Shown one piece after another: positions 7,507-16,773 of a stretch of 64,000 nt of DNA; the stretch's first letter is position 1, and each line of letters opens with the position of its first letter. The position numbers and the translations under genes are program-made. A model generated the notes under the pieces. It ran no database searches and was not told the DNA's origin. It saw nothing but the letters and a program-made list of their open reading frames with translations. This stretch comes from Pseudomonadota bacterium (GTDB lineage Bacteria > Pseudomonadota > Gammaproteobacteria > Burkholderiales > Rhodocyclaceae): contig JAKOTN010000080.1 of assembly GCA_029776255.1 (NCBI GenBank), forward strand, positions 1-64,000, given 5' to 3'.

Positions 7507-9255
7507 ATGAAGTGGCTTCGATTGATCTCTCTGCGGCAAATGCTCACCGTACCGTATGTCGTACTGGTGTTTCTGTTGACCGCCGCCATCGGTGGCCTGA
7601 CGTATTCGGCGGGACGAGTGGCCGTGGACACCCTGTCGGAGCAACTGCTGTCGGAGATGGTGTATCGCATCGCGCAAGCGGTGGAACGGCATGTTTTCGG
7701 TGCCGGCGCGGTGCTGGAAACGGCATTTCCGAAGGATGTTCCCGCGCCGGCAAGAATCGAGGACGACTTCGCAAGCCTGCGCACCCGTTTCTGGCTCGCC
7801 ACCTCGGTACACCGTCACCCAAACAATTACGCCTACTACGGCGACCGCAACGGCCAGTTCTTTGGGCTGCTGCGTTCGTCCGAAACCGACGCCGAGTTGC
7901 GCGTGCGCACCGTCGACACCGGCCCACGAACGATCCTTCATTTCTCCGGCATCGCCGGCGAACTGCGGGAGCCGATTCGCGAAACGCGGGTCTTCGAGCC
8001 GCGCGAGCGCCCGTGGTACACCCGTGGCAAGAATTCGCTCTTGGACACCTGGACATCGGTATATATCGACTTCAAGACCAACGAGCTGGTCGCCACGCGC
8101 GCCAGGCGGGTCAACAACGCGCAGGGCGAATTTCAAGGCGTGGTGGCCACCGATCTGCCCTTGCAGCATGTCAATGATTTCCTGCATTCCTTGCGGCTGA
8201 CGGCCAACGGCATCGCCTATGTGGTCGAGACCGACGGCAGCCTGATCGGCACTTCGCGCGGGCCGCTTTTGCTCAAAGGCGAGTCAGGCGACAACAAACG
8301 CGTGAGCGTCGAAAACAGCGACGATCCGCTGGTGGTCGCCAGCTATCGCGAAATAAGCAAGCTGTTGCGGCCGTCGTCCGCCGCCGTGGCGCCGCGCACC
8401 GCCGTCTTCGAAACGGCGACCCATGGCGAAGTGGAAGCGGCTTACGCGCGCATTCAGGACGCGGCCGGCCTGGACTGGATCATCGTCGTCGCCGTGCCGC
8501 GCCAGGACTTCCTGTTTTCCGTCACCGAAAATTTCAAGCGCACCGCCGCGTTTGCCCTGCTTGCCTCGCTGATGGCCATCGCCATTGGCTTGATGATCCT
8601 TTCGGTGGTCGCCCGTGACCTCCGGCAACTGGCAAGCGCCGCGCGCCGGATCGGCGACGGCGATTTCACCACCTTCGACGTGATGACCCGCAACGACGAA
8701 ATCGGCGATCTGGCGAAAAGCTTTCGCAACATGCAACTGAAACTGCTGAGCGACCGCCTCACCGGCCTGGCCAACCGCGACGCCTTCCTGCGCCGGGTCG
8801 AGGACCGTTTGGCGCGGCAACAGGGGCTGCTCGATCCGCGGCCGTTCGCCATTCTGTTCATCGATCTCAACCGTTTCAAGCACATCAATGACAGTTTCGG
8901 CCACGATGTCGGCGACAAAGTGCTACAGGAAATCGCCCAGCGAATGCTCGCCGGGTTGCGCAGCCGCGACATGGTGGCGCGCTACGCCGGCGATGAGTTC
9001 GTGGTCATGCTCGACGCGGTCAACAATGCCCACGACGCCGAGCGTGCCCGCCACAATCTGGAACAGATGTTGTCTGCCCCGCTGCGGTCGATCGATCCCA
9101 CGGCATCGCAGGAGAAGGCTGGCGCGGCCGTTGGCCTGGCGATGTACCCGGAGGACGGGGAGGATGTCGAGTCGCTGGTCCGCCATGCCGACGCCGACAT
9201 GTACCGGCGCAAGCAAAATCGGCCGGCGGCGGCCCACCGGGCGCCGCCTGTCTGA
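7507..9255 (+). CDS. Membrane-bound diguanylate cyclase (dCache-HAMP-GGDEF)
   Basis: 582 residues from ATG 7507. An upstream in-frame ATG at 7324 would add 61 residues of non-membrane sequence and is less likely. Membrane helix about 15-35, a large periplasmic double-Cache sensor to about 340 (ERPWYTRGK and WTSVYIDF are typical dCache_1 features), second helix about 347-369, HAMP to 420 and a GGDEF domain to the end. The active loop is RYAGDEF (494-498), an accepted active variant. An allosteric product-inhibition site RSRD precedes it by five residues. It should make cyclic di-GMP in response to a periplasmic ligand. No EAL domain. Confidence 0.92.
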   Translation: MKWLRLISLRQMLTVPYVVLVFLLTAAIGGLTYSAGRVAVDTLSEQLLSEMVYRIAQAVERHVFGAGAVLETAFPKDVPAPARIEDDFASLRTRFWLATSVHRHPNNYAYYGDRNGQFFGLLRSSETDAELRVRTVDTGPRTILHFSGIAGELREPIRETRVFEPRERPWYTRGKNSLLDTWTSVYIDFKTNELVATRARRVNNAQGEFQGVVATDLPLQHVNDFLHSLRLTANGIAYVVETDGSLIGTSRGPLLLKGESGDNKRVSVENSDDPLVVASYREISKLLRPSSAAVAPRTAVFETATHGEVEAAYARIQDAAGLDWIIVVAVPRQDFLFSVTENFKRTAAFALLASLMAIAIGLMILSVVARDLRQLASAARRIGDGDFTTFDVMTRNDEIGDLAKSFRNMQLKLLSDRLTGLANRDAFLRRVEDRLARQQGLLDPRPFAILFIDLNRFKHINDSFGHDVGDKVLQEIAQRMLAGLRSRDMVARYAGDEFVVMLDAVNNAHDAERARHNLEQMLSAPLRSIDPTASQEKAGAAVGLAMYPEDGEDVESLVRHADADMYRRKQNRPAAAHRAPPV

Positions 9256-9263
9256 GCAATCGG

Positions 9264-10043
9264 CTACGCCGGCACGAACCAGCGTTGCGAACCCTCGCCG
9301 ACTTCGCGCATCGGATAGCCATAGAGCCGGCTCAGGGACTCGCCGGTGAGCACGTCTTCGCAACGTCCCTGCTCGCTGACGCCGTCACCGAAAAGCAGTA
9401 GCGCGCGCGTGCAGTAACGAACCGCCAGACCGGGTTCATGCAACACCAGCACGCAGGCCGTCTGCTCGTCACGACTACGCGCCGCCAGCAGTTCGAGAAT
9501 CGCGATCTGGTGGTTCAGGTCGAGATGGGCCAGTGGCTCATCGAGAAGGAACAGCCGCGGCGCCTGGCACAACAAGGTGGCGATCGCCAGCCGCTGCCGC
9601 TCGCCGCCGGAAAGCGTCCGCACATCGCGCGATGCCAGTTCGTCCAGCCCGACCGCGGCCAGCGCCTGCCGCGCAAGGCGGGCATCGTGTTCGGATTCCC
9701 AATCCCAGCGACCGAGGTGCGGGTGGCGCCCGATCAGAACGCTCTCCAGAACCGTGGCCGAAAAGGCTTCGCCACGCGTTTGCGGCAACCAGCCACGAAG
9801 ACGGGCGCTCGCCCGCTCGCCCCACTCCGCGTACGAGCGCCCATCGAGCCGCACCTCACCGGCACGCGGTTCCCGCAAGCCGGCAAGCACCGACAGGAGC
9901 GTCGACTTGCCGGCGCCGTTGCGTCCAAGGATCGCCAGACGCTCGCCGGGCGACACCGCGAAATGCAAATCGCGGCAAAAGGTCGCCTCGGCAATACCGA
10001 CGGCGAGGCCGCGCGCGGTCAAGAGCGGGGACACCGACTCCAT
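9264..10043 (-). CDS. btuD: ABC transporter ATP-binding protein of the B12 uptake system
   Basis: 259 residues, ATG one base after the permease stop (TGAAATG), so translation is coupled. It has Walker A GRNGAGKST, Q-loop LPQTRG, signature LSGGERQR, Walker B LFLLDEP and the switch histidine VLHEPG. The family energises FecCD-type permeases for cobalamin or iron-siderophore uptake. Cobalamin is inferred from the riboswitch and BtuB upstream in the same operon. No periplasmic binding protein (BtuF) gene is found in this cluster. Confidence 0.88.
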   Translation of the reverse strand: MESVSPLLTARGLAVGIAEATFCRDLHFAVSPGERLAILGRNGAGKSTLLSVLAGLREPRAGEVRLDGRSYAEWGERASARLRGWLPQTRGEAFSATVLESVLIGRHPHLGRWDWESEHDARLARQALAAVGLDELASRDVRTLSGGERQRLAIATLLCQAPRLFLLDEPLAHLDLNHQIAILELLAARSRDEQTACVLVLHEPGLAVRYCTRALLLFGDGVSEQGRCEDVLTGESLSRLYGYPMREVGEGSQRWFVPA

Positions 10044-10044
10044 T

Positions 10045-11034
10045 TCAGGCACCCCGTGGCGACGCACGCGCCAGCAGGAACAAAAACACCGGCACTCCGA
10101 TCAGCGCCGTCAGCACGCCGACGGGTAACTGCCGCGGCGCAAGAACGGTTCGCGCCAGGGTATCGGCGATCACCAGCAGACTGCCGCCGGCCAAGGCCGA
10201 GGCCGGCAACAGCAAGCGCTGATCGTTGCCGGCGGCCAGACGCACCAGGTGCGGCACGATCAAGCCGACGAAGCCCACGGCTCCCGCATGCGTCACCGCC
10301 GCGGCGGTGGCCAGCGAGGCGACGAAATACACCCCGCGCCGCAACGGGCGAACCGCAACGCCCAAGGCCTGCGCCACGTCGGCGCCGCGCGCCAGCAGAT
10401 TCAGTTCACGCGCGAACGGCAAGGCAAGCAACAAGATCAACAGCAAGAGCAGCAACACCAGGCCCGGCTCGCCGGTCTGCGACAGATCGCCCATCAGCCA
10501 GAACAACATGCCACGCAAGCGGTCGTCGGGCGCCACGGCCAACATCAAGGCGACGACAGCGCCGCAACCGGCGGCCACGATGACCCCGGTCAGCAACAGT
10601 CGCGACTGCGTCCAACCCCCTTCGCCGTTCGCCAGGCCAAATACCAGCAACATCGCCGCCAGCGCGCCGACGAAGGCCAGCCCGTTGATGCCGGCGACGC
10701 CCAAGCCGAGAATCATCGCCAGCAAGGCGCCAATACCGGCGCCGCCCGAAATGCCGAGCACGTAAGGATCGGCCAGCGGATTACGCAACAACACCTGCAA
10801 CAACGCACCGGACAGCGCCAACAAGCCGCCGCACGCGAAGCCGGTCAGCGCGCGCGGCAAGCGCAGACCGCGCACCACCTCGCTGGCCATCCCGGCGTCG
10901 CCGCCCGACAAGGAAAGCCACACCTCGCCGGGAGAAATACCGAGGCTACCCACCGTCAGCGCCATGGCGATACTCAGCAGCGCCAGACTCGTCAAGGCGG
11001 CGAGGATCAGCAGGGCGCGGCGACGGGTGGGCAT
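10045..11034 (-). CDS. btuC: FecCD-family ABC permease for B12 uptake
   Basis: 329 residues with about ten hydrophobic helices. Typical FecCD features are RLPRALTGFACGG near the N-terminus, GNPLADPYVLGISGGAG, and GFVGLIVPHLVRL near the C-terminus. It would form the inner-membrane channel with the ATPase encoded next. It begins six bases after the stop of the receptor gene, so the three genes form one transcript beneath the cobalamin riboswitch. The family also serves haem and siderophores; the riboswitch decides in favour of cobalamin. Confidence 0.88.
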   Translation of the reverse strand: MPTRRRALLILAALTSLALLSIAMALTVGSLGISPGEVWLSLSGGDAGMASEVVRGLRLPRALTGFACGGLLALSGALLQVLLRNPLADPYVLGISGGAGIGALLAMILGLGVAGINGLAFVGALAAMLLVFGLANGEGGWTQSRLLLTGVIVAAGCGAVVALMLAVAPDDRLRGMLFWLMGDLSQTGEPGLVLLLLLLILLLALPFARELNLLARGADVAQALGVAVRPLRRGVYFVASLATAAAVTHAGAVGFVGLIVPHLVRLAAGNDQRLLLPASALAGGSLLVIADTLARTVLAPRQLPVGVLTALIGVPVFLFLLARASPRGA

Positions 11035-11040
11035 GAACGC

Positions 11041-13038
11041 CTAGAAATCGTAACGTCCGGCGACGAAGAAACCGCGCGCGTCGGCCGGGTAGAAGTACGT
11101 ATCGTGGTAAAAAGCGGAATATCCGGCGATCGGCGCATATTTCCTGTCGGTGGCGTTGAGCACCTTGGCGGTGATTTTCCAGGGTTTGAGATCCCATGCC
11201 GCTTGCAGGTCAAGCGTCGTGTAACCGGCGAGCATGCCCTGCGCGTTGGCGAAATCGCTGCCGTAACGACGGTCGCCGACATGACGCACCGCCGCCGAAT
11301 AAGTCCCCGCCTGACCGGCGTTCCAGGTCATTTGCGCGCCCAGTTGCTGGCGTGGCGCCAGCGGCACGGTATTTCCGTCGTAAGCGCCGCTGCGAAACCT
11401 GGCGTTGGTATAGGCATACGACATCTTGGCCGACAGGCTGGTGGAGATCCGCCAGTCGGCCTCCAGTTCGGCGCCGCGGCGGCGCGTCGGATCGAAATTG
11501 ACATTGGCGAAAAGCGCGCTGTCGTAACCGATTTCATCGCTCAGATCGAGTTGATACGCCGAGGCGCGGAGGGTCGCCGGTCCGACGGCGACACTACCGC
11601 CGATTTCACTGATCCGGCCATGCTGCGGTTTGAGATCGCCGACGAAGACTGGGTTGAAAAAGGCATCCTGACCGAAAAGCTCATCGAGATTGGCGAAACG
11701 AAAGGTCGTGCCGGTCTTGCCGTAAACCCGCCATCCGTCGCCGGCATAGGCCAGACCCACATCGTACGCGCTGCGCGTGCGCGTCGCGTTGCCTTCTATC
11801 GCCGGGCTAAAGTACGGCGCGTACGCGTCCTGATGCGCCGACTGCTTCATCCGCTGGCGGCGCGCGCCCACCGTCAGGCTGAGGTGGGAAGTGAGCTTGC
11901 TGACGTTTTGCAGATAGAAAGCGGCACTCTCCTGCTTCGCGCCCTGATCGGCAAAACCGGTGTTGTTCGAATCGACTTTACCGTCGTAATAATCGAAACC
12001 GACCACCGTTTCGCTGGCCAGGACACCCAGATCGTGCCGCCAACGCAAACGCGGTGTGAAAGACGTGGTGTCGCGCACACGACTGCTGGCGGTATTGCCG
12101 TAACTGGCGAAAAACCTGCCATCCAGCGTCTGATGCTCGAAGCCAACTTCACTCTCCAGGGTCAAGCGGTCGTTCACGCGATACGACACACCGGGGCGCA
12201 AGCGATACCCATCGCGCGCCTCGGTATTGCGCGGGAAACGCGTGCTAAGCGGCTCATCGCGATAGGCGGCGCTGAAGAGCGCGCCCGGCTGCCCGGACGA
12301 CTCCCGATAAGCGGCGAAATCGGCGAACAACTCGCCGGCGTCGAACAGCCAGCCGACACGCCCGCTGCCGGCCTGCTGGTCCTGCTGGCCGTTCTTGCGA
12401 TAGCCGTCGGCATCGGCGTGGTTGAGGAATAAGCGGTAATACGCCTGATCGTTACCGTTCCCGAACTGGATATCGGCCCCCTTATAACCGTAACTGCCGA
12501 TGGTTCCCGTCACCGCCGCCACCGGTCGCGCCGATTTCTTGGTGATGATGTTGATCACCCCGCCGCTGGCGCCATCGCCGTAGAGCACGGTGCCGGAACC
12601 GCGAATGACTTCGACGCGCTCGACGCTCTCCAGCGGAATCGACGACCAGATGATGCTCCCCAGATCGACCGGATTCACCCGCTGACCATCCAGCAGAATC
12701 AAGGTATTGCTGCCGGCGGTGGCGCCGAAACCGCGCATGTCGATCACCGCGTCCCGCCCCATGCCGCCCCCAAAATGGCGGACGTCGATACCGGCCCGCG
12801 TGCCCAGCACATCGGGCAGATTCTGAGCCGGCGTATTGCGGATGTCTTGACCGGTAATAACGGTGATATTCGCGGAGACACCGGGGTCGGGCTCGTTGAA
12901 CCGGGTCGCGGTGACCACCACCGTTTCGAGTGGCTGCTCGGCGGCGATGGCGGTATTTGAAAAGGCTGGAAAGAGTGCGGCCAATAGCGCGGCCCGCGTG
13001 GCGCTGCAAACAGCACCCGCATTGCTCGGATGTGGCAT
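11041..13038 (-). CDS. btuB: TonB-dependent outer-membrane cobalamin receptor
   Basis: 665 residues from ATG 13038 (GGGAGA upstream). The frame is open further upstream but that part is the riboswitch leader. Signal peptide to about AIAA, TonB box ETVVVTATR, plug domain about 45-155 (VERVEVIRGSGTVLYGDGAS), then a 22-strand-type barrel ending in a terminal aromatic (GRYDF), as needed for barrel assembly. It takes up vitamin B12 across the outer membrane using TonB energy. It is first gene of btuBCD and directly follows a cobalamin riboswitch. Confidence 0.92.
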   Translation of the reverse strand: MPHPSNAGAVCSATRAALLAALFPAFSNTAIAAEQPLETVVVTATRFNEPDPGVSANITVITGQDIRNTPAQNLPDVLGTRAGIDVRHFGGGMGRDAVIDMRGFGATAGSNTLILLDGQRVNPVDLGSIIWSSIPLESVERVEVIRGSGTVLYGDGASGGVINIITKKSARPVAAVTGTIGSYGYKGADIQFGNGNDQAYYRLFLNHADADGYRKNGQQDQQAGSGRVGWLFDAGELFADFAAYRESSGQPGALFSAAYRDEPLSTRFPRNTEARDGYRLRPGVSYRVNDRLTLESEVGFEHQTLDGRFFASYGNTASSRVRDTTSFTPRLRWRHDLGVLASETVVGFDYYDGKVDSNNTGFADQGAKQESAAFYLQNVSKLTSHLSLTVGARRQRMKQSAHQDAYAPYFSPAIEGNATRTRSAYDVGLAYAGDGWRVYGKTGTTFRFANLDELFGQDAFFNPVFVGDLKPQHGRISEIGGSVAVGPATLRASAYQLDLSDEIGYDSALFANVNFDPTRRRGAELEADWRISTSLSAKMSYAYTNARFRSGAYDGNTVPLAPRQQLGAQMTWNAGQAGTYSAAVRHVGDRRYGSDFANAQGMLAGYTTLDLQAAWDLKPWKITAKVLNATDRKYAPIAGYSAFYHDTYFYPADARGFFVAGRYDF

Positions 13039-13174
13039 GATGGATTTCTCCCTATCGCCGACGGGCGTCCCCGCAAGTCGGCAGGCAACAAAACATGGAG
13101 TTGCACGAGGGGAAACCGCGACGAGCGAGCGCATCGCCTTCCGTGTCCGCTTCCCCGCGACACTTCCGTTCTTT

Positions 13175-13365
13175 GGTGCGAAGGCCGGTATCCGGGCTCG
13201 CAAGTCTTGATGTGTCGCCTTCCCAGGCACAAAGCCCAGTGGCGTATCGACACACCCACACTCGCTTACCGTTGCGGGGGCAGCACAGGCATGGTGCCTT
13301 TCGAACACGCACCTGTTTCCCGTTTGACCGCGGCAGCGAAACTGCCAAGCGGCACCTTGCACACA
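13175..13365 (-). promoter_or_regulatory. Cobalamin (adenosylcobalamin) riboswitch
   Basis: On the minus strand the leader holds all conserved blocks in order: GGTGCC near the 5' end, GGGAAACAGGTGCG, GGCACCATGCCTG, the B12 box core GCTGCCCCCGCAACGGTAAG, then CACTGGG...TGGGAAGGCG and GCCCGGATACCGGCC. The remaining 136 bases to the btuB start would form the expression platform. No T-run terminator is obvious, so control of ribosome access is more likely. High B12 should shut off btuBCD. Confidence 0.95.
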
Positions 13366-13480
13366 TTTTTCCGTCGCGGAAGCAACGGAGAAGGCGATTA
13401 TAGCGGGAGACGGACCCAAACGCCGAACGATTCAAATCGCCGCCACACAAAACACCTTGGGTGATCCGTAGGAGACAATA

Positions 13481-14026
13481 ATGTCCGACGAACTCCTGAA
13501 CTTGCTCGATCGGCGCTTCCCAACATTCGCCGCCAAATTGCGGTCGCGTCCCGACGCCAACCTGGAAAACGTGGCGCCTGGTGCGTCGGACAACGATCTT
13601 GCTGACCTTGAAACATCGCTCGGCATCCCGCTGCCCGACTCCTACAAATCGCTTCTTCGATGTGCTCGCGAGTTCTGGCTTTTCGGAGGTGCGGTTCAAT
13701 TTGGCTTCCAGCATCCATTCATTCATGATTTCCAACCGTTCGACGAACTCTCGCCACGGCAACAAAAGACCGTTCAACGAAAAAGCGGCGGCCGCTGGCC
13801 ACCACCCTCAAACGGCATGTTGTGTTTCGCGGAGTTCTTCATGGAGGCGGACGGCGATCAGGTTCTATTCGATGTCACAAATGGAATGGTCAACGGCGAA
13901 TATCCCGTGATGTACCATGCGCATGAATCGAGTCCGCCTTCGGTCCGCAAGCTCGCCGATGACTTCGAAACGTTCTTGATCGACTTCCTTGATTACCAAC
14001 AATGGGCAGGCGAGGACGCCACATGA
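13481..14026 (+). CDS. SMI1/KNR4 (SUKH) family protein, orphan immunity-like
   Basis: 181 residues with a good ribosome site (TAGGAGAC). The SUKH hallmark lies near residues 38-60: DLADLETSLGIPLPDSYKSL, followed by an aromatic 'EFWLFGGAVQFG' strand. SUKH proteins bind and neutralise nuclease and other polymorphic toxins, and also occur as orphans. No toxin gene is adjacent. The gene is clearly less GC-rich than its surroundings (27 of 60 bases G/C at 13681-13740 by hand count), suggesting recent acquisition. The function as antitoxin is an inference from the family. Confidence 0.78.
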   Translation: MSDELLNLLDRRFPTFAAKLRSRPDANLENVAPGASDNDLADLETSLGIPLPDSYKSLLRCAREFWLFGGAVQFGFQHPFIHDFQPFDELSPRQQKTVQRKSGGRWPPPSNGMLCFAEFFMEADGDQVLFDVTNGMVNGEYPVMYHAHESSPPSVRKLADDFETFLIDFLDYQQWAGEDAT

Positions 14027-14473
14027 ATCGTGGCATGACAATCGGTTGCGGGCCGCGCCGTTTCTGAATTCGAAGTTGGTTGACCGCGCCCCGGTTAACC
14101 GTGCCGTTAAACCTCGCACGCCATGAAGGACCTATCGTGGTTCAAGCGCTGGACTCCTCTTCGGGATACTCCATTCCCGGTACAAGAAGTCGCCATTCCA
14201 TTCACGACATCGCCCCATCGGCGTTCGCATGCACGGTCGACTACAACTTGACGGCATTGGGGACGCACCACGATTTTAATAACCGAAGAATGTGTAATCG
14301 CCTCTCGATTTACTTCATTTCCAGAGACACCGCGATCAACACGCCGTTGAAATAGTGCTTCGCCCATTGAAAATCCGGGAATCGACAATTCACCGGCATC
14401 CGACTTTTTATTGCAATCGTCTGCCTCGCCGGCCACGACGCATCGCGCCGACCGGCCGGGGTCGGCGAAACGA
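14027..14473. other. Intergenic region, lower GC
   Basis: About 450 bases between the SUKH gene and the DUF3616 gene. Frames of 91 codons (14080-14355, plus) and 109 codons (14107-14436, minus) exist but neither has a recognisable family or clear ribosome site. Part of it is AT-richer, like the SUKH gene, so the two may have arrived together. Confidence 0.4.
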
Positions 14474-15454
14474 ATGGAGACCGCCCACGTGATCCCTCAC
14501 GAACTTCCCCGCTTTCAGGCGCTGAACGGTGTTTATGAGCCGTCCGGCATCCAGCCGCTTGCCGACGGCCGCTTTATCGTCGTCGAGGATGAGGAACGGC
14601 ACGCGCTGAGCCTGCTGCGCATCCGGAACGACCACGTCGAACGCAAGGCGCTGAACGCGCCGTTCTGGTCGTGGGGCGACGGGGATTTCTGGAAGCTCGA
14701 CGATCTGGAGGGCGTTACCGCCGACCGTGCCGGTCACGTCTATGCGATCACGTCGCACTCGCGCGACAGCGACGGCGACGAACACAAAGCCCGGGAACGG
14801 CTGGTCCGCTTCCGCATCGACGGCGATAGCGTCGTCGACCCGCAAGTGGTGGGCAACCTGAAACGGGCGCTGACGGAAGCGCATCCGGTGCTCGCCGCCG
14901 CCGCCGAGGTTCGCCGGGTCAAGACCGACGGCGGCTTGAATATCGAGGCGCTGGAAATGAGCGCCGACCAGCGCCGCTTGCTGATCGGTTTCCGCAGCCC
15001 GCTGCTGGACGGAAAAGCCATCGTCGCCAGCCTCGAAAATCCGGCCGCGATTTTCGACGACCGCGCCGCGCCGCGCATCGCGCCCAGGCTGACGACGCTC
15101 GATCTCGGCGGCAACGGCATCCGCGCCCTGGCGCATGTACCGTTCCTGAACGGCTACCTGCTCATCGGCGGCCCCGTCGCCCGCGAGCGCGTCGCCTTCG
15201 AAATGTGGTTCTGGAACGGCGACGAAAACGCACGCCCTCGCCGCGTTCGCGTGGCCGGCTTGTCCGGTTTCGAACACGCGGAAGGCGTCGCCGCGGCGAC
15301 CATCGACGGCCGGCCGAGCCTGATCGTGGTCAGCGACGACGGTAGCCGCGAGGACGGCCGTTTCGCCAGTTACCTGATTCTGCGGCCCGAGCAACTGCAA
15401 ATCGAGTCTTCAAGCCCCCTTCACGAGACGGACGCGCCACGACCGATCCCGTGA
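14474..15454 (+). CDS. DUF3616-family protein
   Basis: 326 residues from ATG 14474 (GTG at 14489 is an alternative). Beta-propeller-like sequence with repeated short strands: [57 protein letters not shown], and a closing [10 protein letters not shown] segment. The motif '[12 protein letters not shown]' is typical of DUF3616 proteins, whose activity is not known. There is no signal peptide, so it is probably cytoplasmic. Its 3' end overlaps the end of the convergent UDP-glucose dehydrogenase gene by 34 bases. Confidence 0.72.
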   Translation: METAHVIPHELPRFQALNGVYEPSGIQPLADGRFIVVEDEERHALSLLRIRNDHVERKALNAPFWSWGDGDFWKLDDLEGVTADRAGHVYAITSHSRDSDGDEHKARERLVRFRIDGDSVVDPQVVGNLKRALTEAHPVLAAAAEVRRVKTDGGLNIEALEMSADQRRLLIGFRSPLLDGKAIVASLENPAAIFDDRAAPRIAPRLTTLDLGGNGIRALAHVPFLNGYLLIGGPVARERVAFEMWFWNGDENARPRRVRVAGLSGFEHAEGVAAATIDGRPSLIVVSDDGSREDGRFASYLILRPEQLQIESSSPLHETDAPRPIP

Positions 15455-16755
15455 TAATCGATCCCCAGCTCGCGCATCATCTGGGGGTCGAACAGGTTGC
15501 GACCATCGAAAATCACCGGTTGCTTGAGCAGCGCGCGTATCCGCTCGAAATCCGGACTCTTGAATTCGCGCCATTCGGTGGCGATCAGCAAGGCGTCGGC
15601 GTCGCGCAGGGCATCGGCCTGATGGCTGGCGAAGCGCAAGCCGGGACGGTCGCCGAACACCCGCCGCGCTTCATCGATGGCCACCGGATCGTAAGCCTGC
15701 ACCGCCGCCCCGCGCGCCAGCAGTTCCTCGACGATCACCCGACTTGGCGCGGCGCGCATGTCGTCGGTGTTCGGCTTGAACGCCAGACCCCACAAGGCGA
15801 AGGTCCGTCCCTGCAAATCGTCGCCGAAACGGGCGCGCACCTTGTCGACCAGCACCCGCTTCTGGGTATCGTTGGTCGCCTCGACGGCGGCCAGCACGCG
15901 CAGATCGATGTCGAATTCCCGTCCGGTGCGCACCAGCGCCCGCACATCCTTCGGAAAACAGGACCCGCCGTAGCCGGTGCCCGCGTATAAAAAGTGCGTG
16001 CCGATGCGCGGGTCGCTGCCGATGCCGCGCCGCACCAACTCGATGTCGGCGCCGACGCGCTCGGCCAGGCGCGCCAGCTCGTTCATGAAGCTGATGCGCG
16101 TCGCCAGCATCGCGTTGGCGGCGTACTTGGTCAATTCGGCGCTACGCGTGTCCATCACCTGCACCTTGTCGCGGTTGCGCGAAAACGGCGCGTAAATCGC
16201 GCGCATCAACGCCGTGGCGCGCTCGTCGTCGGAACCGACGATGATGCGGTCCGGGCGCATGAAATCGTCCACGGCGGCCCCCTCCTTGAGAAATTCGGGA
16301 TTGCTGACCACCGCGAAGTCCAGCGCCGCGCCGCGTTCGGCCAGCGTCTCGCGCACCGTCGCCTTGACCCGGTCGGCGGTGCCCACCGGCACCGTGCTTT
16401 TATTGACGATCACCTTGTAATCGCTCATGTACTGGCCGATACCGCGAGCGGCGGCCAACACATAGTGCAAATCGGCGGAGCCGTCCTCGTCCGGCGGCGT
16501 GCCGACGCCGATGAACAACAGCGTGCCATGCCGCACGGCGGCGGCGACGTCGGTGGTAAACCTCAGCCGGCCATCGGCGGCGTTGCGCCGCACCATCGGC
16601 AGCAATCCCGGCTCGTGGATCGGCAAACCGCCGCTATTGAGTGTCGCGATCTTGTGTTCGTCCACATCCAGACACAGCACGTGATTGCCCATTTCCGACA
16701 GGCAGGCGCCGGTAACCAGCCCGACGTAGCCGGTGCCGATGACGGTGACTTTCAT
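15421..16755 (-). CDS. ugd: UDP-glucose 6-dehydrogenase
   Basis: 444 residues. N-terminal NAD-binding Rossmann motif [17 protein letters not shown], central helix domain, and catalytic-cysteine motif GGSCFPKDV. It oxidises UDP-glucose twice to UDP-glucuronate, a precursor for acidic polysaccharides. The next gene upstream is a UDP-glucuronate epimerase 18 bases away, so the pair would yield UDP-galacturonate. Length matches the bacterial family. Confidence 0.94.
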   Translation of the reverse strand: MKVTVIGTGYVGLVTGACLSEMGNHVLCLDVDEHKIATLNSGGLPIHEPGLLPMVRRNAADGRLRFTTDVAAAVRHGTLLFIGVGTPPDEDGSADLHYVLAAARGIGQYMSDYKVIVNKSTVPVGTADRVKATVRETLAERGAALDFAVVSNPEFLKEGAAVDDFMRPDRIIVGSDDERATALMRAIYAPFSRNRDKVQVMDTRSAELTKYAANAMLATRISFMNELARLAERVGADIELVRRGIGSDPRIGTHFLYAGTGYGGSCFPKDVRALVRTGREFDIDLRVLAAVEATNDTQKRVLVDKVRARFGDDLQGRTFALWGLAFKPNTDDMRAAPSRVIVEELLARGAAVQAYDPVAIDEARRVFGDRPGLRFASHQADALRDADALLIATEWREFKSPDFERIRALLKQPVIFDGRNLFDPQMMRELGIDYHGIGRGASVS

Positions 16756-16773
16756 GAGACACGAACTCCTTTC

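Noticed and set aside
10249-12432. 727-codon plus-strand frame opposite btuC/btuB
   Set aside because: Antisense to conserved permease and receptor sequence; no start context or family.
13052-13777. 241-codon minus-strand frame over the btuB leader
   Set aside because: It covers the cobalamin riboswitch and the start of the SUKH gene; RNA structure explains the conservation.
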